A stretch of DNA of 64,000 nucleotides, from the NCBI GenBank assembly GCA_030549495.1, contig JAUIRK010000536.1, positions 62,001 to 126,000 on the forward strand, read 5' to 3'. The notes beneath the pieces were generated by a model that saw only the letters and a list, made by a program, of their open reading frames with translations, was not told the DNA's origin and did not search any database. This DNA is from Nectonema munidae. Its lineage: Eukaryota; Nematomorpha; Nectonematoida; Nectonematidae. The position numbers were made by a program, and so were the translations under genes. Shown piece by piece: positions 51,401 to 59,022 of this stretch; position 1 is the stretch's first letter, and every line of letters begins with the position of its first letter.

Positions 51401-54282
51401 ATCAATTTCATCTAGAATATTATCATCTTCCTAATTACTATCTGTATTGCCAGAAACCATCTAATCTTAATTCTTCATTGATGTTTTCAATAAAATATAT
51501 TGAATTTGTGGGGATTCCGAAAATACGAAAGATGAAGGTTGAGTTGAAAGATGTACTAATGTTAAAAATTTGAAGGACATATTTTGTTCACAATTATTGA
51601 TTTCTTTCTTGAAACTTCTTTTCTCTAACCAGTTCAGAGATTGTGCGGGCATTATTGTTTTGGGTTTTGCAAATCTTAAGGATGACCCCAGATGTTCATC
51701 TATAAGCCCCTTTCCTTTATGTTCTAAGCTTTGAATTGAAGAAGAAAGATTGTTAACGTCGACAACAAAAGGATTTAAAAATGAATTAATCTCTGGTTTT
51801 ATTTTAACATGACCAAAAATCTTCATCTTGAAATGCTAAAGCATCTTTTTGTTTAGCCATAAACACTGCGCTTTCTTTTCTAAAACTTCACCTCTACTAA
51901 GCCAACGTATTTCGATATGGTAGAGAAGCTCACCATGCTCGCTACCAGTTTTTTTAAATTCTTAAACTGACGATGCTTTAGTCTATTTGATCTGATAATG
52001 CTGATGGTTTTTACTACAAAACTTAACTTTGTTTAACATGTTAAAAAAAGGATTAAATAATTCTTTAATGAGCCAGTTACGAGCGACACATACTCTGTTA
52101 AGAATTTAACTATCAAGTACTTGAGCTATTGGAAAGAATCTTTATGTCTCCGTCCTTTTTCTGCTCGGACTCGCGTAGATTAGCAACATTATAATTTTTA
52201 TTATTACTCAAAATTTTTATATTAAATCATTAAAATTATAGATGACCTCTTTTCACCTATGTAAACATTTTTCTACATCTCATTTAAAGTTTGCAATAAA
52301 TTTATCTTTATATAAAATGAAAAAGTCCATCAATCTTTTAAGATAAATAATATAATTTCAAACAACTTAATTCAACCGAAACGAGAAACAAATTGTGTAC
52401 CAATGATCTCTATATTTCGAGCTAAACGAGAAACAAACACCGAACCAATTATCACTATGTTTCGACCGAGGCGAGAAACAAACAGTTGCTTAACTTTTAT
52501 TCATATAAACCTGCAATCAATAACACGCTCCATTCATAACGATTTACATTACCCTTTTAATATTTAACCTAAATGTTCCCTATGTTTCGAAGGAAACGAG
52601 AAACCAATGTGACAAATGATCCCTATGTTTCAAGCGAAGCAAGAAACCAATGATCCTATTACTATCAGAACGAGATATGACTAACGCACGGCTATAATTC
52701 AATTTTGTTCCATCTGCCGATGATTATAGCCAATAAATATATTTATAAGTCAAAAATAATGAAATATCTTTAGATTTAGAGGGACGCACCATAATAATTT
52801 CTTTTCTTTTCAAGAGTTCTAGCGAAATTGACTCAAGGTCAACTTCACTCGAAGTTAATAAAACTAACTAAGAAATAAAATTTTAAATTTTAGAAAAAAA
52901 TTAATCGTATATGGAATCGACTCGGAGTTAAATTGCTCGGTATGCGTTTAAAAATCTTCTCTCATGAATATTTTACTTTTTAAGACGAAAAATGGTATTG
53001 GAAATCTGCGAATTCTTCTTGTTGCGTAGAATTCAAAGAATCCCTTGAAAATTTGAGCGCAGTCTGTCGTCACAATTCTTTCTGCCTCACTGATGAAAGT
53101 TTGGAGTTCTTGCGATCTATCCTGCACGGTAACAGAAAGACCTTTTCCCCGATATTCAGGTACATTCTCTTGAAGACGTGCGTTTTTGCACGTTGCGTTC
53201 CCAAACAAAAAGAATTCATCATAACCTTCTTTCGAAAATGTGGCTTCTATACCTTAATGTGTGGAGATGGAACTAACGATGTTGGCGCTTTGAAGCACGC
53301 GCATGTGGGCGTGTCCATTATTTCTAGTGAGTCTGCTGTTGTGTTAGAAAGGGAAGAGCGGTTAAAGAGGGCGAACAAGACAATTTCGCGCGAAATCAAG
53401 CAACAACAGCATCAACAACAATACAAAGATCTTTCCAGAAAAAAAGAGAGCTTAGCCAAGATTGAAAAGATTTTGAACAGCGTCAAAGAGAAGATGGATG
53501 AGGAGCGTCTGGAGGAGTGTGGCGTTGTGAAGTTGGGAGACGCGTCGATAGCAGCTCCCTTCACCAGCAAGCACGCCAACATCATCTGTATCTCGCATAT
53601 CATAAAGCAGGGGCGCTGCACACTCGTCACCACCCTGCAGATGTTCAAGATCCTGGCATTAAATGCTCTGATTCTGGCATTCAGCCAATCTGTCCTGTAC
53701 CTGCAAGGGGTCAAGTTCAGTGACGCGCAGGCCACCATTCAGTGCGTGCTGCTCGCTTCCGCCTTCCTCTTTCTCTCGCACTCAAAGCCTCTAGACACTC
53801 TACACTCCTCTCGGCCCCTGCCCAACATCTTCAACGCATACACCCTCGCCACCCTTCTCCTCCAGTTCGCCATCCACTTCGGCCTCTTACTACGCCTCTA
53901 CAGTCTTTCCTTGTCCCCGAATGCGGCGTCCCCTGACTTCCAGGCAGAATTTGAAGCGAGCCTCACCAACACGACCGTCTACATCGTGTCCCTCGTCCTT
54001 CAGACAGTGACGCTGGCTGTGAATTACCAAGGACACCCATTCATGCAGTCCATCACTTCGAACAAGGGTCTCACAATATCCATCATCCTTCCTTTTGTGT
54101 TTGCACTCATTCTTATTTTCAACATTTTTCCAGACTTGAGTGCTTTTCTACAAATTGTGTCACTTCCCACTCCACTCAAAATGATCCTGCTTCTGTATTT
54201 GTGTGTCGACGTGCTGGCTTCCTTTTTAGTTGATCTTATTTCCTATAAATTACTAGGTCAAGGCCGTCTTTGTATCAAATAA
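27253..54282 (+). CDS. ATP13A1: P5A-type ATPase, ER membrane-helix dislocase (complete gene, nine exons)
   Basis: Gene-level entry. Exons: 27253-27498, 30204-31218, 34783-34920, 35540-35663, 35726-35889, 40891-41066, 42619-42861, 45147-45252, 52985-54282. The sum is 3510 nt, 1169 codons plus stop (human about 1200), with all phases matching and GT-AG throughout. ATP13A1/Spf1 is an ER P-type ATPase that removes mistargeted or misoriented transmembrane helices. Seen in order: two N-terminal helices (residues ~24-66), the [12 protein letters not shown] cytosolic block, [20 protein letters not shown] (~299-302), PPELP in helix 4 (~445-449), the phosphorylated Asp of DKTGTLT (~488), [13 protein letters not shown] and KGAPE in the nucleotide domain, TGDN, GDGTND (~831-836), and the strongly conserved IAAPFTSK...[14 protein letters not shown] segment leading into the last helices. 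No motif is missing. Introns carry many transposons. Confidence 0.95.
27946..29790 (-). mobile_element. hAT element with broken transposase, 5' part missing
   Basis: The 3' terminus (minus-strand sense) is CAGGGGTTAACCGG at 27946, followed by a perfect 17-bp palindrome CCGGATAGTCTATCCGG (27956-27972). On the minus strand, readable transposase pieces run [17 protein letters not shown] and [20 protein letters not shown] (29588-29773), VRDGAKNM...[15 protein letters not shown] (29047-29385), a [15 protein letters not shown] block (28674-28952), and the C-terminal dimerisation domain [20 protein letters not shown] (28230-28433). Stops and frameshifts separate them, yet similarity is high, so it is fairly young. 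The BED finger and the opposite terminus are absent. Inside ATP13A1 intron 1. Confidence 0.85.
30204..31218 (+). CDS. ATP13A1: ATP13A1 exon 2 (A domain, TGES, helices 3-5)
   Basis: Acceptor TTTTCTTTTTTAG at 30191-30203; donor TTCAAAG|GTTTGC after 31218. 338 codons plus one base. Contains [81 protein letters not shown] and [19 protein letters not shown], nearly colinear with vertebrate ATP13A1. The actuator-domain TGES needed for dephosphorylation is intact. Confidence 0.95.
31219..32089. other. ATP13A1 intron 2, left part; possible hAT end
   Basis: At about 31825-31900, TAGCGATGCACCAATAAG followed by GCCGATTGCCGATTAATCGG resembles hAT ends of the 'AGGGATGCACCGATA' type. No partner end is convincing. 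The rest is AT-rich. Confidence 0.3.
32090..33000 (-). mobile_element. Probable Ty1/Copia-type LTR retrotransposon fossil
   Basis: Minus-strand pieces include a YIDDM-type reverse-transcriptase active-site block near 32370 and an upstream polar linker-like region, in the order expected of Copia pol. The copy is broken in several places, old, and lacks recognisable LTRs. A different RT element cannot be excluded. In ATP13A1 intron 2. Confidence 0.4.
33344..33654. mobile_element. Iteron-ended MITE, 311 bp
   Basis: The inverted termini are GGACAGAATGTCGAAA (33344-33359) and TTTCGACATTCTGTCC (33639-33654), with one or two mismatches inward. The left end continues in four ~15-16-bp units (GACATAGTGTAGAAA, GACAAAGTGTCGAATG, GACAAAGTGTCGAACA), and the right end mirrors them less regularly. 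No clear target duplication. In ATP13A1 intron 2. Confidence 0.78.
33655..34782. other. ATP13A1 intron 2, right part
   Basis: AT-rich. One open stretch of 88 codons (33977-34243) has no recognisable domain and is probably chance. Confidence 0.45.
34783..34920 (+). CDS. ATP13A1: ATP13A1 exon 3 (helix with PPELP)
   Basis: Acceptor TTTTTTATTTAAG at 34770-34782; donor CTTG|GTAAGC after 34920. It encodes [20 protein letters not shown], then [20 protein letters not shown]. The PPELP motif in membrane helix 4 is diagnostic of P5A ATPases and shapes the substrate pocket. Phase 1 in and out. Confidence 0.95.
35540..35663 (+). CDS. ATP13A1: ATP13A1 exon 4 (phosphorylation site)
   Basis: Acceptor AATTTTTTAG at 35530-35539; donor CAGAA|GTAAAA after 35663. 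It encodes [20 protein letters not shown], then [20 protein letters not shown]. The Asp of DKTGT (about residue 488) is the phosphorylated residue. Phase 1 in, 2 out. Confidence 0.95.
35726..35889 (+). CDS. ATP13A1: ATP13A1 exon 5 (nucleotide-binding domain, first part)
   Basis: Acceptor CTTTCAAG at 35718-35725 after a 62-bp intron; donor chosen AAGT|GTAAAA after 35889 because it gives phase 1 and an exact-length alignment with human ATP13A1 across the junction with exon 6. Encodes [13 protein letters not shown] and [14 protein letters not shown]. Confidence 0.88.
35890..38123. other. ATP13A1 intron 5, left part
   Basis: AT-rich. A minus-strand open stretch at 36804-37043 (79 codons) has no recognised domain. 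The word GGTAATTACTAATTAAACAT at about 36519 recurs at about 38502 inside the hAT element, so a dispersed repeat may be present. Confidence 0.4.
37820..37885 (-). repeat. tRNA-like SINE head
   Basis: On the minus strand, GATTGGTTAGATACTTGG (A-box-like) is followed about 40 bases later by GGAGTTCGATTCAAC (B-box-like; 37824-37838). It does not fold into a full tRNA by eye. Confidence 0.4.
38124..39612. mobile_element. Non-autonomous hAT element, about 1.49 kb
   Basis: Left terminus CAGGTCTCGACAACC (38124) and right terminus ATTGCCGACCCCTG (ending 39612) are inverted repeats of the common 'CAGGGGTCGGCAA' hAT type. The flanking 8-mers TTCTAGAA (38116-38123) and TACTGGAA (39613-39620) match at 6 of 8, a decayed target duplication. 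No transposase remains. In ATP13A1 intron 5. Confidence 0.75.
39621..40735. other. ATP13A1 intron 5, AT-rich, nothing recognised
   Basis: No coding or terminal-repeat signal beyond chance was seen. Confidence 0.45.
40736..40812 (+). repeat. Dispersed repeat copy next to exon 6
   Basis: GGTTGAAAATGATTGAATTT followed by TAGCCAATCAGATATGAGAT (40736-40775) is present in reverse orientation at 43671-43710. Both are near an ATCCAATCA block (40797; about 43590). Uncharacterised repeat family. This copy ends 79 bp before exon 6. Confidence 0.65.
40891..41066 (+). CDS. ATP13A1: ATP13A1 exon 6 (nucleotide-binding domain)
   Basis: Acceptor TTATTGCATAG at 40880-40890; donor CATATG|GTACTA after 41066. 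It encodes [20 protein letters not shown], then [20 protein letters not shown] and [15 protein letters not shown]. The chosen acceptor gives the same residue count as human between GDPLEKA and RFHF. A later AG at 40914 would also be in phase but removes eight residues. Confidence 0.88.
41067..42618. other. ATP13A1 intron 6
   Basis: AT-rich. A B-box-like GCTCGAATCCC on the minus strand (about 41768-41778) may be a SINE fragment. Nothing else recognised. Confidence 0.4.
42619..42861 (+). CDS. ATP13A1: ATP13A1 exon 7
   Basis: Acceptor TTTTCCCGAAAG at 42607-42618; donor CATCAT|GTAATT after 42861. It encodes [20 protein letters not shown] then [11 protein letters not shown], and [20 protein letters not shown], matching '[12 protein letters not shown]' and 'FxGFIVvSxPLKxDS'. 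Phase 0 at both ends. Confidence 0.93.
43671..43710 (-). repeat. Second copy of the dispersed repeat at 40736
   Basis: Reverse complement matches 40736-40775 at most positions. Together they may be the ends or bodies of an unrecognised MITE in ATP13A1 introns 5 and 7. Confidence 0.6.
43711..45146. other. ATP13A1 intron 7, right part
   Basis: AT-rich intron without a recognised element or gene. Ends in acceptor GTTTTTACTTATTAAG at 45146. Confidence 0.5.
45147..45252 (+). CDS. ATP13A1: ATP13A1 exon 8 (P domain, TGDN)
   Basis: It encodes [20 protein letters not shown] then [15 protein letters not shown]; donor GAAG|GTAATC after 45252. TGDNALTAC is the conserved hinge of the phosphorylation domain. 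Phase 0 in, 1 out, forming GAC with exon 9. Confidence 0.95.
45253..46011. other. ATP13A1 intron 8, left edge
   Basis: AT-rich, nothing recognised. Confidence 0.5.
46012..46380 (+). pseudogene. pogo/CENP-B-type transposase N-terminal fragment
   Basis: Starts [19 protein letters not shown] (ATG at about 46013), then in shifted frames [20 protein letters not shown] and [20 protein letters not shown], then [15 protein letters not shown], the 'xASNGWL' helix of CENP-B-type DNA-binding domains. Several frameshifts and stops; no DDE domain follows. A different family member from the fragment at the left edge. Confidence 0.65.
46381..47837. other. ATP13A1 intron 8 stretch, unrecognised
   Basis: An 83-codon open stretch at 46941-47192 ([20 protein letters not shown]...) has a plausible composition, but I recognise no domain. 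It may be a transposon scrap. Confidence 0.35.
47838..47920 (-). repeat. tRNA-like SINE head
   Basis: On the minus strand, GAGCTGTGGTTAAAGG (A-box-like, 47898-47913) and TCAGTTCGATCCA (B-box, about 47843-47855). The spacing of about 57 bases suggests a tRNA with a long variable arm as ancestor. Not a functional tRNA by eye. Confidence 0.45.
48283..49760 (-). mobile_element. 5'-truncated non-LTR retrotransposon (CR1/Jockey-like LINE)
   Basis: The minus strand is open from 49753 to 48680 except for one TAG at 49367 that replaces an expected sense codon. Reverse transcriptase motifs: [40 protein letters not shown] and YVDD at the catalytic site, then the thumb region and a C-terminus [21 protein letters not shown] 45-bp tandem duplication (49041-49130) repeats 15 residues in frame. 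The 3' end has AATAAAG followed by TCTTATCTTATCTT (about 48283-48305), a short tandem tail typical of such LINEs. Endonuclease and ORF1 are missing. It is young relative to the other elements. Confidence 0.88.
49761..50845. other. ATP13A1 intron 8 stretch, nothing recognised
   Basis: AT-rich with no supported feature. Confidence 0.45.
50846..51970 (-). pseudogene. Decayed hAT (ZBED5/SCAND3-like) transposase fragment
   Basis: Near 51870-51950 the minus strand reads [20 protein letters not shown], the highly conserved 'EHTxLLxHTEVRWLSRGKVL' block of ZBED5-type hAT transposases. The following open stretches (51467-51826 and 50846-51100) are colinear but too diverged to assign residue by residue. 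Broken by stops and frame changes. Its relation to the plus-strand remnant at 10.9 kb (N-terminal half of the same family) is unknown. Confidence 0.6.
52377..52655 (+). repeat. About five copies of the TTTCG...CGAGAAA dyad repeat
   Basis: Units of the form ATGATCCCTATGTTTCGA-n-AACGAGAAACAAATG lie at about 52378, 52408, 52455, 52573 and 52617. Each has a short dyad (TTTCG / CGAGAAA). The same unit occurs twice at 18740-18830. Lies 330-600 bp upstream of ATP13A1 exon 9. Confidence 0.72.
52985..54282 (+). CDS. ATP13A1: ATP13A1 exon 9 (P domain end and helices 5-10, stop)
   Basis: Acceptor TTTTACTTTTTAAG at 52971-52984; stop TAA 54280-54282. One 432-codon exon. It contains [40 protein letters not shown], a charged Gln-rich coiled-coil-like insertion (about residues 865-920, [20 protein letters not shown]), then [47 protein letters not shown] and the C-terminal helices. 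VAPKQKE of other animals is CVPKQKE here. GC content is far above that of exon 1 and the introns. Confidence 0.95.
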
Positions 54283-54405
54283 AAATTATTGATTTAATTT
54301 TTTCTCCCACAATATTAAAATTTTGTTTTTACTACGCACGTTACATATAATCAAGTGTGTGCGTAATTACTATTTATATACCATCTAGACATAATATAAA
54401 ATAAA
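54278..54405 (+). terminator. Candidate poly(A) signals of ATP13A1
   Basis: AATAAA at 54278-54283 overlaps the stop codon. A second AATAAA at 54400-54405 is followed by a T/GT-rich stretch and is the likelier signal. Confidence 0.45.
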
Positions 54406-55282
54406 TGTTTTCATCCTCAAGAAGACCCTTTCTTAAACGCCCATGAACAATTCAGATGAGGATTCCGATGAAAATATTCGGAACTCACAATAAATGTCCT
54501 AGAGAAAATCGATACCAAATTTAAGTTAAATCAAGAAAACATTAACATAGCAATGGTTTTTGCTGAGAAGTAAAAAGTAGAAGATAAGATCGTGTACCAA
54601 CTTGGTAGCAATTCAAAATATCGCATGTGAATAATAATCGTTGGGAAACCCAAAAGTTATGCTCATTCAATATTTGACTAGCATTTGACTAAGAACTCTA
54701 AAAAGAAGTTCTATCAAAGTAAATTTGTAAACAGTCAAGCGCATGAATAAAAAGCAATCGTATATGATAAATATAAATCTTGCGTTAATGATACATGCAC
54801 GAATTTAGTTACGGTGAATTATAATGAATTTTTTTTACTACACATGCAAGTGTGTAATTAATATTTATATAACCTCTAGACCCGTGATTCCTAATCTAGA
54901 GGTCGCTTCCCGAACTGGGGTCGAAATAACATTTCCTTTTCGTGGTATCGATTGATTTTTAATGACCGTAATCTAAGGAAAGCTTTTTTATGTAGGTTTA
55001 CTATTGCTGAAAGTCAAAATCATTTTTCCTTTATTTTGTAAGATATTTTGTATTTGAATAAACGCCTTAATCATCAAAGTGGCATGAAAGAATATTTTTA
55101 ATCACTTGTGATTTAATCAGGTATGAGAGTTAAATCCTAAATGGCCTGTTTAATAATATTTTATAGCTTGATTTTTTTACAATTGGAGATTTGGTTTAAA
55201 AAATATTTGTGTTATGTTTATTATTATCCATTTATTAACTCAAAAAAACTATCATTATGGAAAGACTTTTTTTTGCACTCTT
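54406..55282. repeat. Intergenic; direct repeat and hAT-like end
   Basis: The block ACTACGCACGTTAC...GTGTGTGCGTAATTACTATTTATATACCATCTAGAC (about 54332-54390) recurs in shorter form at about 54838-54890 (ACTACACATGCAAGTGTGTA...ACCTCTAGAC). Right after the second copy, CCGTGATTCCTAATC followed by a GGTCG block resembles a hAT end (about 54891). No transposase. Confidence 0.4.
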
Positions 55283-55286
55283 TTAA

Positions 55287-55395
55287 CCCTTTGAGGTCCA
55301 ACATTTTGAAGAGGATTCGTCTGCTTTCTTTTTCAATAGAATTTTAGACGATTTTCATTTCATGGGTCACTGGTGACCCACTGATCCTCAAAGGG
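55287..55395. mobile_element. TTAA MITE, family C, 109 bp
   Basis: TTAA at 55283-55286 precedes CCCTTTGAGGTCC; the right end is CCTCAAAGGG followed by CTAA, a mutated TTAA. Subterminal palindrome TGGGTCACTGGTGACCCA (about 55363-55380). Contains TCGTCTGCTTT, the word shared with families A and B. Confidence 0.82.
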
Positions 55396-56700
55396 CTAAC
55401 TTATTAAAATTAACTTTCTTTGCATGTTAAATTGATCTATTTAGTAAAATCTTTCATTTTTTTAGCCTAGCTTTGCTATGGATAATAATAATTTGCAATT
55501 AGGCGAGATGAAACAGTGGGTCAAGGGTATTAAAAAATCATTATAAACCACAGCGAACGCTGTGACTTCATATTTAGCTTTTTTCGTTAAAATGTAAGTT
55601 TAGCGTGAGGATTAATGAATAATTTCCAGCTCAAAAATCAATGTTGAACTGTTTTGATAAAATGATTTTTGATATACAGTGAAAGTGAAGATTATATAAA
55701 TTTGTCTTTTGTTCATTAAAATGTGGAAATTTTCACATTTTTAATAATTATTATGTATTATGTTTTAATATTATTGTGAACATTTTACACGCTTTTGAAA
55801 GTTTTTGCACAAAAACATGGCATATGTGTTATTTTTGGATTTTATAGTGTGGAATTTCATTAAATACGTTTAACGTTTTAAATGTTTTAGTTTTGAATTA
55901 AAAAATTGTAATTTGTAATAAATTTATTTTTCTATTTAAAGGAAATTGATAATTTTAGATGCTAATGCTAAAAATATATGGAATGGTAGAAAAACTTTTC
56001 GATTTCTTTCTATTATATCATCTGGGAGAGAAAAGCCACATCGTGTATTTTGAGGAAGTTTTGTCGTAAAAATCAATGGAGAATAAGCAACGATATTTAA
56101 AATCCAAAATTTACATAAAAAATCGAGCCTTCTTCAAAAAATCTTATCAATTAAAAAAAGTTCCTTTTGATAGCGAGCATATTTAAAAACAAAAGAAAAG
56201 ACGTATCTTTAAAAATTACTAGAACAAAAAAGTTTTAAATAATCGAAAAAGATTTACCTTGTACACGAGATATTGATTTCTGTATGCTTGTGGAAAAAGC
56301 AGCAGACTCTAAGATCTTTATCTCTTTCTTGTTTACTTGAAATAAAGTGAAAGGAAACAAATATACTTGATCCAAATATTGATTTATTCTTCCATTTTAG
56401 AGGTTCCACGCCGGAAGCCCCTTCTCCGATATCGCTAGGTAAATCTGAGAAAATGTCATCCGATATATCGAGACAAAAAGAGTGAAAACGCAGTGGTATA
56501 TGTAATTTATGAATTGTTTTTGTTATAAAATGCGATATAAGATATTTATTGAATATTTATAACACAATGATGTTGAAAATTTCATCTTTAAAATTTTTGA
56601 ATTTAAGCAAAAATTTTAAACAAACACGCGTTTTCAAAAAGTAGTGCATTTTCTTTTGTGATATGCATGTACAGGAAAATAGTGAAAGAAATGAAAAATA
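55396..56700. other. AT-rich intergenic DNA, nothing recognised
   Basis: No open stretch with a domain or clear terminal repeats. A GC-richer patch at about 56402-56440 is unexplained. Confidence 0.45.
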
Positions 56701-56820
56701 CCCTTTAACGACTAGAATAATCAGACGATATCTAGTATAAAGCAGAAGATTTGTATTTAAAAGCATTAATAAACGCAGACGATTCACATCTTTGTAAAGT
56801 CGACTGTGGTCGATAACCGG
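56701..56820. mobile_element. TTAA MITE, family A
   Basis: Left end CCCTTTAACGACTAGAATAA; right end GTCGATAACCGG followed by TTAA (56821-56824). The left TTAA is degenerate (AATA). Colinear with 62091-62219 and the reverse of 16396-16515. Confidence 0.82.
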
Positions 56821-56898
56821 TTAAAAGAGATTTCTATTTACAAGATGAATTAGAAGATGTTATAGAAGTGTATAATGAAAAGAAAGTATTTACATTAT

Positions 56899-57020
56899 TT
56901 ACCATAGAAATCAGACGATATCTAAAAAAACGCAGACGATTTTTATTCAAAGTCATTGAAAAAAGCAGACGAAGATGAAATTACTTATGTTCCCAAATGG
57001 GAGCATTGGGACTTAATGTG
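56899..57020. mobile_element. TTAA MITE, family B, left end decayed
   Basis: Right end GAGCATTGGGACTTAATGTG followed by TTAA (57021-57024). The interior AGACGATATCTAAAAAAACG and GCAGACGAAGATGAAATTAC match 57142-57273. The start is approximate. Confidence 0.72.
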
Positions 57021-57141
57021 TTAACTGAACTAAAAAAGAATTCATTCCCTACATTTCTACAACGAATTTAGAAAAAAGAACTAAAAATTAAGTTGATCTA
57101 CTATTGCTGAATTTCACAATCGAAGTCGTGTTTTTTCTTAA

Positions 57142-57273
57142 CCCGTTTAAGACCAAGCAAAGCAGACGATATTTAAAAAAAAACGCAGACGATTTATATT
57201 CAAAGTCATTGAAAAAAGCAGACGAAGATGAAATTACTTATGTTCCAAAATAGGAACATTGGTCGTAAATGGG
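57142..57273. mobile_element. TTAA MITE, family B, 132 bp, complete
   Basis: TTAA at 57138-57141 and 57274-57277. Ends CCCGTTTAAGACCAAGC and GGTCGTAAATGGG. Internal GTTCCAAAATAGGAAC forms a small hairpin. Best-preserved copy of its family here. Confidence 0.88.
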
Positions 57274-57277
57274 TTAA

Positions 57278-59022
57278 ATATCTTAATCGTTACCTTGCGC
57301 TGCTTCCGTCCCCTTACTTTTTATTTTTAGAAGCAGATGTCAAATTTTTAAACCTATTTAAAAATTTAAATAAATCAACTTTAAATTTCATTCACCTCCA
57401 CTTATCGATGTTCCAAATCCAAACACATTCAATAATTAAAATAAATTTTAACTTTACACACAAGACAATCTTAACTACCACCAAAAATCAATATAGTAGA
57501 AAAAAGGGAAATCAAGTGATTGAAAAGGGTAGGTTTTTTCCTGATTTGAATTTAAAAAAAACGAATAAATATAAAATCCAAAAGCTTATTATTATTCCTC
57601 TGTTTAAGTGTTTAATATATATTTAATAATAATTTGAAAATTTAGTTTTTCCTGGAAATTAACAGAAAATTTTTTTACTTCTGTGTTTCCCGAGAATCAC
57701 ATCCTGCCTCAAAAGTTTGAACAAGAAGAAATTAAAATAAAAAAGTTATATTTCCAATAAAAAATTTGTTACAATTATAAAGTATAAATGAATATGAATC
57801 TAAAAGCTTAAAAAATTAATTTTTATGTGACTAAAAGTTAACGTAGAAGCTATTAAAGAAATTCTGATAGCTTATATGAAGAAATAGGCATTTTTGATTG
57901 TGGCACAATATTTGTGCTGAGCTTTTTTGCTTTATTCTGTGCCAAGGGGGGGGATTAACAATTTAATTTCTAGGTATTTGTTATTACTAGTTTATTGCCT
58001 TATTTAAGAAAATTTACTTTATTAAGAAAAAAAATTAATTAAAGTAAAAAAGTATATCAATTATCAAAGAAATAAATCTTTATCCTCAAATATATATATA
58101 TTTTATAAAAGTAAAAATTTTATAAAAGTTATTTTCATCATTTGCACTTTTCCAAACAAACTAATAAAATAGTGATTAATCGTGATTGTTGTTTACGAGT
58201 TTTGTAAAATTTTACCCGTTTCATTTTACTTACTTTTTTTTATATTTCCCAGTTCCCCTTTTTGAAAATTTAGTCCAATTTTTCAGTTCCTCATCATAAC
58301 ACCCTAAAGACAGGAGCGCCTAATAAAGTAAGTAATCCTTTAACTTACAATACCCAAATAATAACTTTTATTTTCATCGTGTTAAATGGAATACTTGGTT
58401 ATATTTTTTGAATTATCTTTCCTATTTTCAATTTTTGTAGTTTTTGAAGATCTTAGTTACGTGTTTTAGTTTTCTATCCTCTTAATTTTTCAACACTCCT
58501 ATCTTCGTCAGTTGAGGTTAGCAATCATCTATAGGTTAGCGGAGAGCAAATATGATACACAATGCAAACAATTCGATATTACAATAATAACTAAAAATTC
58601 ATCAACATTTTCATGAAATCCATCAACAATATAAATAAAATTATATTAAATCTCTATTTTAAAAATATAAATAAAATTATTGTGTATATTACCTGTCTAT
58701 TTTATCAAATGATGTAGTTACTATTCCTTGACCTTGGTTGGCCTCGGTGTGTGTGTGTATTTATGTATCTTTGTGTATGTTTGTGTGTGTGACTGTGTGT
58801 ATGTATGTATGTGTGTGTGTAAAATAAAAATAAACCTGATTTATAAAATTACTAATAATAATAATCATCGTAAATTCTTATCTGAAAGTTTTTCCGCTTG
58901 CGTTTATAAAATTGTAATCTTTTGAGCTTCAGATTTTACACGCTACTTTCCTTCTGCATCCAAGGTAAAAATTCATTTGGATATTTTTTTTACTATATTT
59001 TTTATTTTTGTATAGTGTTTTT
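57278..59022. other. AT-rich intergenic DNA
   Basis: It includes GTGCCAAGGGGGGGG followed by ATTAA at about 57938-57958, possibly another end of the G-run TTAA family, and a TG-rich microsatellite (58749-58820). No gene recognised. Confidence 0.45.
58749..58820. repeat. (TG)n / (TATG)n microsatellite
   Basis: Imperfect run of GTGTGTG, TATGTATG and related units. Confidence 0.9.

Noticed and set aside
53412-53738. 108-codon open stretch on the minus strand, and plus-strand frames at 53517 and 53742
   Set aside because: Shadows of the GC-rich ATP13A1 exon 9.
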